From: Hydrangea macrophylla
Lineage: Eukaryota > Streptophyta > Magnoliopsida > Cornales > Hydrangeaceae
Assembly: GCA_033977485.1 (NCBI GenBank)
Contig: CM066993.1
Coordinates: forward strand, 28,200,001-28,264,000
Reading direction: 5' to 3'
Length of the DNA: 64,000 bases
Part shown: positions 45,531 through 57,315 of the stretch, piece after piece
How the letters are laid out: every line of letters starts with the position of its first letter
Numbering within the stretch: position 1 is the stretch's first letter
Translations under genes and position numbers: made by a program
Notes under the pieces: generated by a model
Told to the model about the DNA's origin: nothing
What the model saw: the letters and a program-made list of their open reading frames with translations, nothing else
The model's database searches: none

Positions 45531-46864
45531 TTTGAACATGAAACTTATGGTTTCTTGTTCTTCGAGGGTTTGACTTGAGTTAAAGAATATCCTTGTTATT
45601 ACTTCGATAATCGTGTTGTTTCTGCCTGTATTTGCATTTGCATTATTCTTTCACCGCGACTGCTGGAGACCATTGCCTTATGGGTGGATCCCCCTTTCCT
45701 CCATATGTCAAGAGACTTTGGTAGTATGTAGTCACCATTAGCCTTGTACCGCGTGTGGTATATAGAACACTTGGCTTGCTAATGGATCCTTTATGAGACT
45801 AAAACCCGACCTTTGCATATAGTTTCTATAGAACCCTTCAATTAGGATCTTGATTTTCATCTTTGATTAGGACAATGTGATGAATTATTTGCATTTGCCC
45901 GTAAGGGATTATGTGGATGATGAGGACGTGTATGCGAAGGCATCACACCTTGTATGGTAGATTCCTCTAGAGTAGTATGGTCTTTCTCTGAACATCCAAT
46001 GATTATTCGAGGATAATTTTTGAAAATTTTGAAAATACAAGCACTATTTTGAAAAACCCAAGTCTTTTGAAAATTCCGGGAATATCCCTTTTGAAAATTT
46101 GCTTTGAAATTCCTTTTACAAAATCCTTCCGAAATTCTCCCCAGATTTTAGAGAATTTCAAAAATCCTACTTTGAAGATTCAATTTTAAATTTTCCTCTC
46201 AGATTTTAGATTTCCTACTGTGGTCTTCAAAAGAAAATTCATGATCTCACACTTTGATGATTCAATTTCAAATTATCCTCGGATTTAAAATTTTCAATTT
46301 CACACCTCGATTTTAAAGAATCATGATTTCACACCACAAGCATTGAAGGTTCAAAAGTATTTTCTTCAAAAATCACAAATCTCTCTTTCAAAATTTTCAT
46401 GAAAAATTTAATTTTGTAAACCTAAGCCATCAAGAATTTCAAAACTAAAAATCCTTGGATAATGATTGGATTAGTAAGGTAATTCACATACTCAAGGAAT
46501 CTTATGTGCTTATGTGCTTATGTCCTGATATTCTAGGTCTAAGCTAGATTAAGTTCCATTTAGATTAGATTGTATTTCATCTGCATGCATACACTACACG
46601 AGCATTGCATATACGCCTCACGAGTGCGACGCCCCTAATATACTTTCAGAAAGAAAAAATTTGTTTTCCTCAGAATTTTGATAAAGATTTCCTCAATTTT
46701 AGAAAATATTTTTGAAAAGGAAATGATTTTCTATCGTTGATTTTCCATTCTTTTGTAAATGCCATTCTTCGAAAATTCTTTTGCAAATAAGGCACCTGAT
46801 TATTTTGAAATTCCCTAATAAACCAGAAAAGAAGATGGGGACCTAAGGATTGAACTACCTGAAT

Positions 46865-46907
<43 letters not shown>

Positions 46908-46921
46908 AAAGTTGCAGACAG
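45531..46921 (+). other. Tat-2 leader
   Basis: Non-coding. It contains dense AATTTT/GAAATTC-type sequence (46010-46440 and 46660-46800) and a (GA)n microsatellite at 46866-46904, just before the ORF1 start. Confidence 0.6.
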
Positions 46922-49900
46922 ATGGCTCCTCTTGATCCTCAGGTTCTTTTCTCATGGATGGATGAGGTCACGGGTATTGATCATATACATTTCAGATATT
47001 TTGGCCTTGGTACACTCTTTCAGCTGAGAAATGTGAAATTTGAAGAAGATATTATGCGTGCTACCATTCGATGTTGGGATCCAGAATTCCAATGTATTTC
47101 GGTTTGGACATCAAGAGATCTCACCACTATTTGAAGAATTCAGTGCCATTCTCAATTTCAGCCCCTACTCCAAACTTATCCTTCCCACCATTTAGGCTGG
47201 ATATGTAAAGAGCTTAATGTGGACACACGAAATTCCACTTCTTTTTGTTTTTGTTTGAAATTGATTTGGATCAAAGAAAGAAAAGGAAGGTCTGTTGACA
47301 AAAGATACAGAGTCGCCACTTGGTCTTTAAGGAACCAAGAAACCTAATTTTGACTCACCCAAATGGATAAAGGGCACCGGCCCTTTCTAACCAAAGAACT
47401 TGGCTCGGGATTTTGGTACGAGAGAAGAATGAGTCTTTATCGCGGCTGAAACACCCTCAACTCGCCCCGGCTTTCGACGGGCCTCAATTAGCATCCAAAT
47501 AATCATCTTATACTATATTTGGTTCGACAAATAATACTATGATATTATATTATATCACACAAGAATTTAGAAATGGAAGATCGAAAGATAAGATATCATT
47601 CAAAAGATCTAAGCCAAGTATCACACAATGCAAAGGTTAAAGATCACACAAACAAACTTAGGAAAAATCGTCTAATCACATATCAAGTAATCAAGTTTTC
47701 CTAATCTAGGAGGGGACATGGATTGTTCTTGAAGCAAATAATCAAAGAGATCAAAATATGCTTAGCAAGCTAGAGTGATGCATGTTAATCTTTAGGAAAA
47801 GAAGACCTCTCAATCCCCAGGTCGGATGAGAAAGGAGGATTAGATCGAGGGGAAGCATGAACGTGTGATCATGATCATTCCTTATAATCTTCTTAGATTA
47901 GGAGTTAAAAAACCCCAAATCTTGCATGAATGCAATGTATGATCCTAGAATGTGCAAAGGTTGTTGTATGTTTGTGTACATGGACTTTCTAAAGTGACTT
48001 AGAAGTCTAAAAAGATGAATGAATGCATAGGGGAAATCATCATGGGATATGTACAAATGTAGTATGGACTACTTCTTAAGATATGAACAAATTTGAAGTA
48101 CATATAAGCATCAAATCAATGGATGGAAGTAAAAGTATACTTGCCGTGAATAGTGGACAGAATAGTGACTTGATTTTGTGGAAAATGAAAAGTAGGGCTA
48201 GAAATGTTTTCAATGTATGATATTTTTTGGAGATTATCCTTATTGTGTCTAGAATACAAATCAAAAATCCAATCATCAATAACTATTACAGATTGAGAGA
48301 AATCATATAAACAATAGAGGTCACTCAGAAACAGAGTCCGTACTATCGACTGAAATGTTGAAAAATCTTAGAAACTGACAACAAAAGATCTAGAGGCCCA
48401 TATTATACAGAAAATTTCCTTAAGACACATAAGTTCAAGGGAAAAATGATTTGGGACTACTCCTTTTTGAGACGTTTTCTGTAAAAACAAGTTGAAAGTC
48501 AACTAAGCTGCTGTGATAGCAAAAATAGAATATCTGGAGAGAATGTTTGGGTCCAAATGGACCACTTCCAAGTGTTTTCAAGCCAATCCAAAAATCATGG
48601 GTGTTCTCTAATGAGTTAGGAAGACTTTCCAAGTGGTCTTACATTCATATATTGTGTATTAAACTCAGAATAATTCTTTGAAGTTAAATGACTCACTATT
48701 TTGAAGATTTTTGAGAAAACAAGGTTTATTTCTTGGAATCCAAATATTGGGGGTTTTAGGAGGGCTTTGAAATAGGGGTTTTGAAAGTATATTTTTAACA
48801 CTCAAAGAGGATTAAAACCACTTGTAATATAAACCTCTTACTCATTTAGAGAACCTCCAAGATTATTGGAAAGGTTTGCTTTATTTTGGAAATAACCTCA
48901 AGAATACATAGGAGTGTATTGAGGTTATAATCATCATCTATCAAACATGTTTTTTAGGTCAAGAGCTACTATCCATAAGGATTCACTCACCTCAAACTTC
49001 ATGTCATCATCTAGATGATGATGAACTAATAAGTAAATAAAGAAAATCAAAAAGAAATGAGGTAAGAAGAGATGAACATTGTATATAAGCAAGCAAATGA
49101 ATAAATCAATAGATGATATTCAATGGTGGAACCACAAGCATTCAACCTCTCATATATGTATATATGGGTGAGTACATCACTCTCTAACTCATAGGAAACT
49201 CAAAGAAGATGAAGAAGATGGATTGAAGGCTTGAAAATAAAAGTTTAGTTTTTAAACTAAACTCACATTTTGGATTGGATTAAAACTCACATTTTGGATT
49301 GGATTTGGAAGAAGGAAATCTTTACTTCTCTCTCTCTTTCTCCCTAACTCTCTATATCTCTCTCTAATGGTTTCCAAGTTTTTTTTTCTAAATGGAAACA
49401 AATGGTTCTCCTTTATAGGCCAACTTGGGAAGGTATTTTGGGTTTTTAAAAAGTCTCTAATTGGTCCAAAATCTTCAGATTATCAAAACTATGTCATTTT
49501 ATTTGTTGGAAATTTGAATTAAAACCCAAAAATTAGCCAAAAATTTAAAAAAAAAAATTGAAAAATCACTCAGAGTGCCGCCGCGGCACTTGGCCACTAT
49601 TGCCGCGATAGTGGGCCTGTGCCGCCGTGGCAGTCAACCCCCCTGTTGACCAGAATTTGGATTTTGGCCCCCGGAACTCCCAAAATTCGCAAAACGACCC
49701 TATTTCATCCGAAATTCACAGAAAATTCATACGTAATCCAAATTGAGATTGTGATATACTGTTGGAAATATATTGAGGTCTACTTTCCATAAAAATTAGT
49801 TTGGAGTCAGGTCACTTTGGAAAGTTTTGCGGTATTCGCGATAAAAGCCGAATTGATCGCATTTTTCACCTTCAAAAATTCATAACAAATTCGTTTTAGA

Positions 49901-51308
49901 TCCAGAAATTATGTGTGATATACCATTGGAAAGATATTGACCTCTAGTATTTGATAAAAATATTTCAATGTCGAAAAGGAAACTTTGATTTTTGGTCAAA
50001 CTTGTAGTCAAATCAGTCAAACAGTGCATTTCCAAGAAATTCCAGGAAGTTCTAGGAGCCTCCAAAGACTGATGTTTCTGTTTGATTTTCTTTTAAAACA
50101 TATTTTAAAACTTTTCACATAATCTAGGATAATCTCGGAACTTTTGGGCAAATTGGATGATTTTGGTCAAATCCTGGTCAAACTTGGTCAAACTTTGGTC
50201 AAACCAGTCAACGGAGACTTTCTGGGAACTTCCAAGACTTCCGGAGGTCTCTAAGAGCTTACGATTTCAAATATTTCTCTTTTAAAATACTTTTTTTTAT
50301 TCTAAATGTCATCAAATGATTTTTCAGATTTTGGGCCAATTTGGAGAGTTTTGGGCTTTTAGGGGCATTTTGGTCATTTCTGCCAATTCTTTGACTTCTT
50401 GAGAGTTAGAGGCAATCTCTGAAAATCCGATCTTTCTAATCATCGAGGTTTGAGATGCTTGTGGCCTCCTAAATCTGTTAGCCGACAAAATGGGGTGTCT
50501 ACACCTAATATCACTCCTCAATTATTCTCCTTCTATTGCCCAGACTATGATTTCTGATCAGGAGATTGATTTTTCCCGCCTATTTGCTCGCTATTGTACT
50601 ACCATGGGAGGACATTTTGATCATTCCATATCTGGATGGGTTGCCTTGACGTTGGCTATGATTTCACACTTCTTGTTTTCTTCCTCATCTCATACCCTCA
50701 TACCAGTTGCTTGTGGACTACGTTCTCGATGAAACCCTATGATATTGGTCCTAGCAGAAACTCTAATGGGTTTAGATTAGGCACATGATGATGGGACAGT
50801 AATCCTTTCTGGTGCCCCTTTAGTGCTGCAAACTTGACTTCTTGAGCGACTCAGTTTATTGGTATATCCTCGCAGTCATTGCAGAATCCCTTCCTTTGGT
50901 CAGAGGCAGGTACGAAGGTTTTTCAACAATTCTGAGGTTTGGTTTGTTCGGCTAAGCGGTCTCACCACCGCGGACATCCGTTGGGTCTGTGCCCATTAGG
51001 ATTATTGTTCAGTTACTATTAGATTTCCAGGGCAAAGCGGGATATAGCTTCTTGGTTTACATGCTACCACTTTTTCCATCCCATATAGAGTAGCCAGGCA
51101 ATATGGCTGTAGACAGGATACTTCTAAGGATGCCATTGGGATTATAAAAGATTCAATTCTACGATCTTCATCGATTACTTCTTTCACCACTGCATGGCAT
51201 GAACGGATTATGGCACCTTTTCCACGGATTCCCGCCTCCATCCAGTTATCAATTGAGTATTTTCTAGAGATCCAGAGGGTGATTGAAAGGCAGAGCCAGA
51301 TTCAATAG
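46922..51308 (+). pseudogene. Tat ORF1 (DUF7745-like), split by a solo LTR
   Basis: Starts at ATG 46922. The first part contains RATIRCWDPEFQCISVW and DLTTI, a pattern like the W-D-P...C-F...PT(I/L)EE(F/Y) signature of the ORF1 proteins found upstream of gag in Ogre/Tat elements. A one-base loss near 47132 shifts the frame (the next frame reads EEFSAILNF). The solo LTR interrupts it at 47217. After 50504 it continues (ISGWVALTLAMISHFLF, then LVLAETLMGLD, FTTAWHERIMAPFPRIPASI, FLEIQRVIERQSQIQ) to TAG 51306-51308 through several stops and frame changes. Function of such ORF1 proteins is not established. Confidence 0.6.
47218..50503 (-). repeat. Tat-A solo LTR, minus strand, inside Tat-2 ORF1
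   Basis: On the minus strand it starts TGTAGACACCCC at 50503 and ends ...GTGTGTCCACA at 47218, 3286 bp. It matches the Tat-1 LTR without the 907-bp duplication. The flanks CTTAA (47213-47217) and CCTAA (50504-50508) agree at four of five bases, as expected for an aged duplication. No internal sequence remains, so recombination between two LTRs probably removed it. Confidence 0.85.
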
Positions 51309-53235
51309 AGACATTAGAAAGGGCATTATATAAATGATTGAATAATGTTGTTCAGGAATAGCTACTTGTTGAAGCCAAATGGTTGCTTAAGAAGAATAAG
51401 CAATCACAGTGACACTCCACTTGAGATCAAGTCAAATCTAGTTCAGTCTGTTTTATGTTTTAAAGTCTTTTCTTGTTGTCAAGTCTGTCTATCGTCAAGT
51501 TGTTTTGAATCTACATCGAGTGCTATAATCCTTCTCTTTTGAAGTAATGAAATAAAATCTTGATTTGCTTGATTAAATGCGCCTAGTCATGAATGAATGA
51601 ATCTCTAAGCTGAAAATGTTACTTCTCTGATTATTATGAAAAATACATTGTTGAAAATTTTGTGCATTGAAAAAAATCCTGAAAGGATCAAAGTTAATTT
51701 TGCGCTGACGCCGAAAAAAGCCAAGAATTGATTAGTCTTACTTTAAGAATCTTGAGATGCTTTTGCTTAAATCTTGAAAAGATATACTTGATAGTAACTC
51801 GGGACTAGCTTAATTCCCTGATATTCTCATTTCAAAATCTGGAGCCCAGAAGAATGAGCCATTCATACCAGTCTAACCTGCAAGCCAAGTATACTTCGTC
51901 CTTGATGGTAGCCAAACATTTCAAATAAAACAATTACTCTCAAAAAGAAAAAGAATAAGCTCGCTAGGATGAAAACCTGAAAGGGCGCCTAGGCAAAAGT
52001 TAGAGCATGAAAAAAAAAAAAACTTTACGTGTTGTTTTCAAAGAAAAGAAAAGAAAGAAGAGTGTAGAAGATTGAGAAATCGGGAACATGAATTGTCCAA
52101 AAGCTTTGAATTACAATCTCTTGAGTAAGCTCAAAGATTTGAAGGGCTAATCTTGTTCCAAAAAATGTGTATGATGTATTATGAAAAATTGACTGGTTAG
52201 TGAAAAAGTGAAAAGAATCAACCATCAAAGGAAAAGGAAAAAAAAAGGAAAAGAAGAGATAGTTTAGTTTCTTTCAATGCTACCACAAGTGACCTGCTTC
52301 AGAAAATTTGTCTGATGACTTGGCTTGAAAAGACCCAAATTCTTGAATCCTTGCTCTTTCAAAACCTCCACCCTTCAGGGAACTACGCTTAACTTGATTA
52401 CCACTTGGGGATACGTAGGAAACCTTCTCGGTTCGATCACTACTCTTGAAACACTCAACCACATCTCAAATACCTTCTTTCAAGACTTAGCCGAATTACT
52501 TTGGACCTGATTCCCACTTGGGGATAAGTAGGCGAGCTTTCCTAACTCTCGGTCCCTGAACCTTGCAAACTAGGGCTAAACTTTCAAGTTTGCCTAAGAG
52601 CCTCAAGATATCACTACCACACTAGGGCAAACGCAGTTGCCCAAACTTTCATTTATCCTCGTCAACTAGGGGCAAACATCGTTTGCCTATGCCCCCTATC
52701 ACCTAAAAAGCGAATCCTAAATCATCAAGTATATCTTTGAAAACATTTAAAATGAATCACCTGTTATTCTGTAAGATAAGGCACTAATTCAAAGCAAATT
52801 TCAGAGAAAGCAAAGGGTTGATTGACATCCATATAGAGTATTTTCAATGCATTACTTTATCAACTGAGTATTATCACACTAAGATGAAAATTGTACTTGA
52901 AAATCAAAGAGATACGTCAAACATGACAAATGCACATTAAACCATAAAAAATTGAGTTATCTCCTCCAAACTTCTATTTCAGTGCCAAGAGTGTTAACTT
53001 CCTATGTCAACGTCTATCTGTCGTCTTCTAGTCTGTCGTGATCTCGAGTGTATGGGTCCAAAGTGATCTATAATTGTAAAATTTTAAAAGCATCCAAAAG
53101 AGGATACAAGCAAGTGTTCTGAACACCGTTATTGCATCAATTAATCCTAGTCAAGATGAAGCATCGAGTGGTTGATGAAAAATGTTAATCAGAAGACCGG
53201 CCTTGGATGATGAGTTAAGCCATTGTTGAAAGAAC
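51309..53235 (+). other. Tat-2 3' internal region, first part
   Basis: No ORF supported. It resembles the Tat-1 3' region: GCTCGCTAGGATGAAAACCTG...GGCGCCTAGGCAAAAG (51959-51997), hairpin units at 52383-52418 and 52496-52531, GGGGCAAAC-type repeats (52570-52690), and GATAAGGCACTAATTCAAA (52777) as in Tat-1 near 7085. Confidence 0.65.
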
Positions 53236-54741
53236 TGTTGGGTTTGTGCCCTCAAACCATTACTTTATGTATGAAACATTGACATTTTAATATATGGATA
53301 TCAGCTTTACATTTTATTGTGTATGTTTTTTTCATGAGATGATTGTTAATCCTTAATTATCATAGTAAGTAATTCATGTGTGTATGAGATACATACGAGT
53401 AAGATACGAATTATTATTCTTTGATACTTAAAGCTTGTCATAGTGGAGGATGAGATTGAATATCTCATTAGGTTTACACTATAGCATGATTAACTACCAT
53501 TGGATGGATTGACTAATCTCAATCACTAGAGTGTAACTCTTAGTTAAATATGCTAGTGCTTATAGTGCATTGACAGACCTGAGTTTTCCTATTGACACTC
53601 AAGACTGTCAAACAGTCGATAGGAACTCATAACTTGTATAAGGTATGTGTTCTCAATCTTGAGACGATTATGAACACAGACTGTGGATATGGCTGCTTTG
53701 ACTTACCAATCAGTGAGGTCTATAGAAGATCAACACTTAGGTATCTTGGGTATGTCATGTTCATAGGGTTGTGAACATATATTGTTAAGATAGAATCTAC
53801 CCTCTGATTCAGAGTATGCATTCCCTTGAGAATGTCACCAAGTTGATTACTGAGAACTACAGTCTTGTTGATAAGTAGTTATCATGTTTGGCAATCATGA
53901 GAGGTGAATGGGACTCAAGGAATACAAGAAGTATTCATGATTCGGTTGACAGTAATAGTTATCTGACTATCTGAATATGATTACGAATGTTGAAGGTAGA
54001 GGGACATTAGTACACCATACAAGTCTAGTATCGCTTTAGATATATTCTTTTGCGTTGGAGTTCAGATATCGGTTTATAGTGGAGTAAACGTTAACTGATC
54101 AATTGGTTAGTTTGCTAATCAAAGAGTTTGGTCATGGGAATTAACAACTGGTCTGAGCAAACAATAATGAGTCTAGGAGGTCGCACTCTTAGCTCCGCTA
54201 GTGTGCTTGGAAAGGCACATAAGGATCTTGTCAAGGCGAGTTTGATAGATCGAAGGTGTTTCGATCGATTGAAGTCTTGGCGGGTTCGATCGCTCGAAGG
54301 TGGTTCAATCGATCGAAGTCTCGATCCATCGAAGCCACTTCGATCACTCAAACATTAGGTCAGTTTTGGAAATCTATAAATAGGGCAACTGTATCAAGAA
54401 TAAAGAGTTCGTCATTTTAATACGCCAGAAGCTACATAAACTATTTTTAGAGCTCCCAAACCTGCACTATCCTCTCATTAGGGTTCCCACCAACCCTAGT
54501 CTTTCCGGCAGGCATCCGTAGGAGTCATAAAGGTGAAGACAACCTAGTGAAGGTTGCTGCACCATCCAGGAGAAAGAAATTCAGAATTGGGTTCAAGACC
54601 TAAGGTATGATTTCTTGTTCCCCTTCTTATACGAATCTATAGAATTAACGGGTAGTAGATCCGGGCATACCAATAAGTTTTTGAAACACAATCTTTCCTC
54701 TGCGCTTTTAAAATAATTTTAAACCTACTTTTCATTCAACA
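53236..54741 (+). repeat. Copia solo LTR, 1506 bp
   Basis: TGTTGGGTTTG to ...CATTCAACA, the same family as 36732-38134. There is no adjoining Copia internal sequence. Flanks AGAAC and AGATT agree at three of five bases only. Oddly, TTAAGCCATTGTTGAAA before it and GTAAGCCGTTGTTGAAA after it are alike, so the insertion may sit in a tandem repeat of Tat-2. Confidence 0.75.
54240..54382 (+). promoter_or_regulatory. Promoter of the Copia solo LTR
   Basis: Six TTCGATCGATCGAA-type units (54240-54352) precede TATAAATA (54375-54382). The units differ in detail from those at 37677-37772, but their number and spacing to the TATA box are similar. Confidence 0.55.
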
Positions 54742-55364
54742 AGATTAGTAAGCCGTTGTTGAAACAAGATCAGTATACCTTGCATGAAAATCTGCTAAAA
54801 TTGATTAAAGATTTATGAAGCACATCAAAGTCATGCCAAAATCATCAGGTCATTTGAGTACCTATCAATTATGAATCAGAATTGTGATATTGGGAACTTT
54901 GTTTTAACCCTGGATTAGCCTAATCTTGATATATAAGCCTTAAGAGTGCTTGAAAGTTGTTGGAATTGGTTTGAAGGACCCTTGGGAATTTGAATCTTGG
55001 TTGAAGAAAAGTCCCCAGACACAAAGAATCAAGGGCACCGCCACTTGAAAATAGCCTAGAAATGATGATTTGTAGCAAACTCCCTTATTTTGGGTTGATT
55101 ACGTATTGTCCTGGAAAGTGGACTTTTGGGCTTGCAGACTTTTGAGAATTACATCCAGAAAGGATCTGTAGAAAATGAATCAGAAGACATGATCTTCAAA
55201 CCAAGGTCAAGATATTCAGAAAAGGCCAGAATGAACCCAACATGCATGAGCTGGTCAAAGCACCAATTTGAGTCTCAGATTCAATCAAATATGAGCCTTT
55301 TACTCACATCTTAGATATCTCTCCAAGCAGAGAACTTTCAGATATCGTCAGAATCACCTCTAGA

Positions 55365-56265
55365 AGAAAGGTATACCTCAGCAAATTCGTGAAATCGGAA
55401 CCCATACATCTCTCAAAATCATAGAATCTCCCCAGCAGAGAATATTCAGAACTCGTATTACCTCTAGATATAGGGTATCTCTCAGCATCATATATCAGAA
55501 CTACCTCCAGATGAAGGGTATCTTTTAGTATCGTGTATCAGAACTTCCTCCAAAAGAAGGGTATCTTTTAGCATTGCGTATCAAGGTTGCCTCCAGATAT
55601 AGGGTATCTCTCAGCATCATATATCAAAATTGCCTCCAGATGAAGGGTTTCTCTTAGCATCATGCATATTTCAGAATTTTTGTATCTGAATTGCCCCCAG
55701 AAGAAAGGGTATTTCTCAAAATCGTGCATCTCTCAAAATTTGTGTATCAGAATTACCTCCAGATTTAGGGTATCTCTCATAATTGCCTCCAGATATAGGG
55801 TATCTCTCAGAACTATGTATCTCTCAGCATCAAGTATCAGGGTTGCCTCCAGTTAAAGGGTGTCTCTCCGAATTTGTGTATCAGAATTAGCTCCAGATAT
55901 AGGGTATCTCTCAGAATTATGTATCTCTCAGCATCGAATATCAGGGTTGCCTCCAGATAAAGGGTATCTCTCAGAATTTGTGTATCAGAATTGCCTCCAG
56001 ATATAGGGTATCTCTCAAAACTATGTATCTCTCAGCATCGAGTATTAGGATTGCCTCCAGATAAAGGGTATCTCTCAGAATTTGTGTATTAAAATTGCCT
56101 CTATATATAGGGTATCTCTCAGTATCGTGTATTAGGATTGCCTCCAGATAAAGGGTATCTCTCAGAATCGTGTACATCTCAAAATCGTGCATCGAGGTTG
56201 CCTCCAGAAGTAGGGTATCTCTCAAAATCCGTGTATCTCTTAGAAGTCGTCAGAACAGAAGATTT
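55365..56265 (+). repeat. Tandem repeats of TTGCCTCCAGATATAGGGTATC type
   Basis: About 17 imperfect units with the core GCCTCCAGAT(A)NAGGGTATCTCTCAG, mostly 43-60 bp apart, often alternating between a short unit and a longer one carrying an extra ATGTATCTCTCAGCATCG. Confidence 0.8.
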
Positions 56266-56650
56266 GTCCCCAGTAGAAGAACCTATTTTAGAAGAACAAA
56301 AGAATTATCTCCAGAAAAAGGACCTGTTTTAGAAGAATTGTCTCTAGAATTGTTATAGAAGATTTGTCCCCAGCAGGATGACATGTTTTAGATGAACCGA
56401 AGATTTGTCCCTAGTAGAAGGACCTATTCCAGAAGCATAGAAGATTTATCCCCAGAAGAAGGACCTATTTCAGGAGTACATAAGATTCGTCCCCAGCTGA
56501 AGGACTCTACACCAGCATATCGTCTCTAGTAGAAGGACTCTATATTAGCAAATTGTCCCCAGTAGAAGGACTCTACATCAGCATATCATCCCTAGTAGAA
56601 GGACTCTACATCAGCATATCATCCCCAGCATAAGGACTCTACATCAGTGG
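56255..56650 (+). repeat. Tandem repeats of CCCCAGTAGAAGGACTCTACATCAGC type
   Basis: About ten imperfect units of 35-45 bp share CCCCAG(C/T)AGAAGGA. The first ones end in CCTATTTTAGAAG and the later ones in CTCTACATCAGCATATC. Confidence 0.75.
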
Positions 56651-57301
56651 TCTAAGGGTTAGACATTCCATCAGTCATTCGGGTTTAAGGAGGCATTATT
56701 TCAGAAATTGTCAGAAGTTGATTTAGAATTCATCCAAGATATTCCGCTACCTCAGCAGTCGTCCGAGATACAGATGACACCTACAAGCCTCAAGATCAGA
56801 AGAAGGACTCCAACAAAACTTTGAGAATCATCCAAGATACAGATAGCATACTTCTCTTTAGACATATTCGACTGTGAGAGTGAGACATTGCATCCCTTAA
56901 ATTAGATTTTGCATCTAGGGAACCCTTAAGGATGATTCCTCTAGCACATGCACATTCACGTTTTTATACTGCATCAGCATCCTAGGATAGGAGTATTTCA
57001 TACATATTGTTTATGTGTTATTCTCTGTCTTCTCGTGTGTTTGAACTACACCCTGGTCTGATTCCTGGAAAGGATACGTAGGCAGCTCCAGCGGAGCACG
57101 ACCAGCAGCAGCTTCGATTTAGCAGCCTCTACCCAGCATTACATTGCATTCTTGCATTCGTGATTTCTTGATTTTCTCAAATTTTGAATTTCTTGATTTT
57201 TGCAAATTTTTGTTTTTCCTAAAAACTTTCATTATGGTTATTGGGTGCCTTCTAGCTTTGGTACTTACTTGCAGTTCACATTGTTCACAACAAGCTCTGC
57301 C

Positions 57302-57315
57302 AAAGAGGGGCAAAC
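57302..57315 (+). other. Polypurine tract of Tat-2
   Basis: AAAGAGGGGCAAAC, identical to that of Tat-1, directly before the 3' LTR. Confidence 0.8.

Larger units (their letters stand above)
54742..57301 (+). other. Tat-2 3' internal region, second part
   Basis: No ORF supported. It holds the tandem arrays listed separately, a hairpin unit (57046-57081), and the AGCACGACCAGCAGCAGC block before the polypurine tract. Confidence 0.6.
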
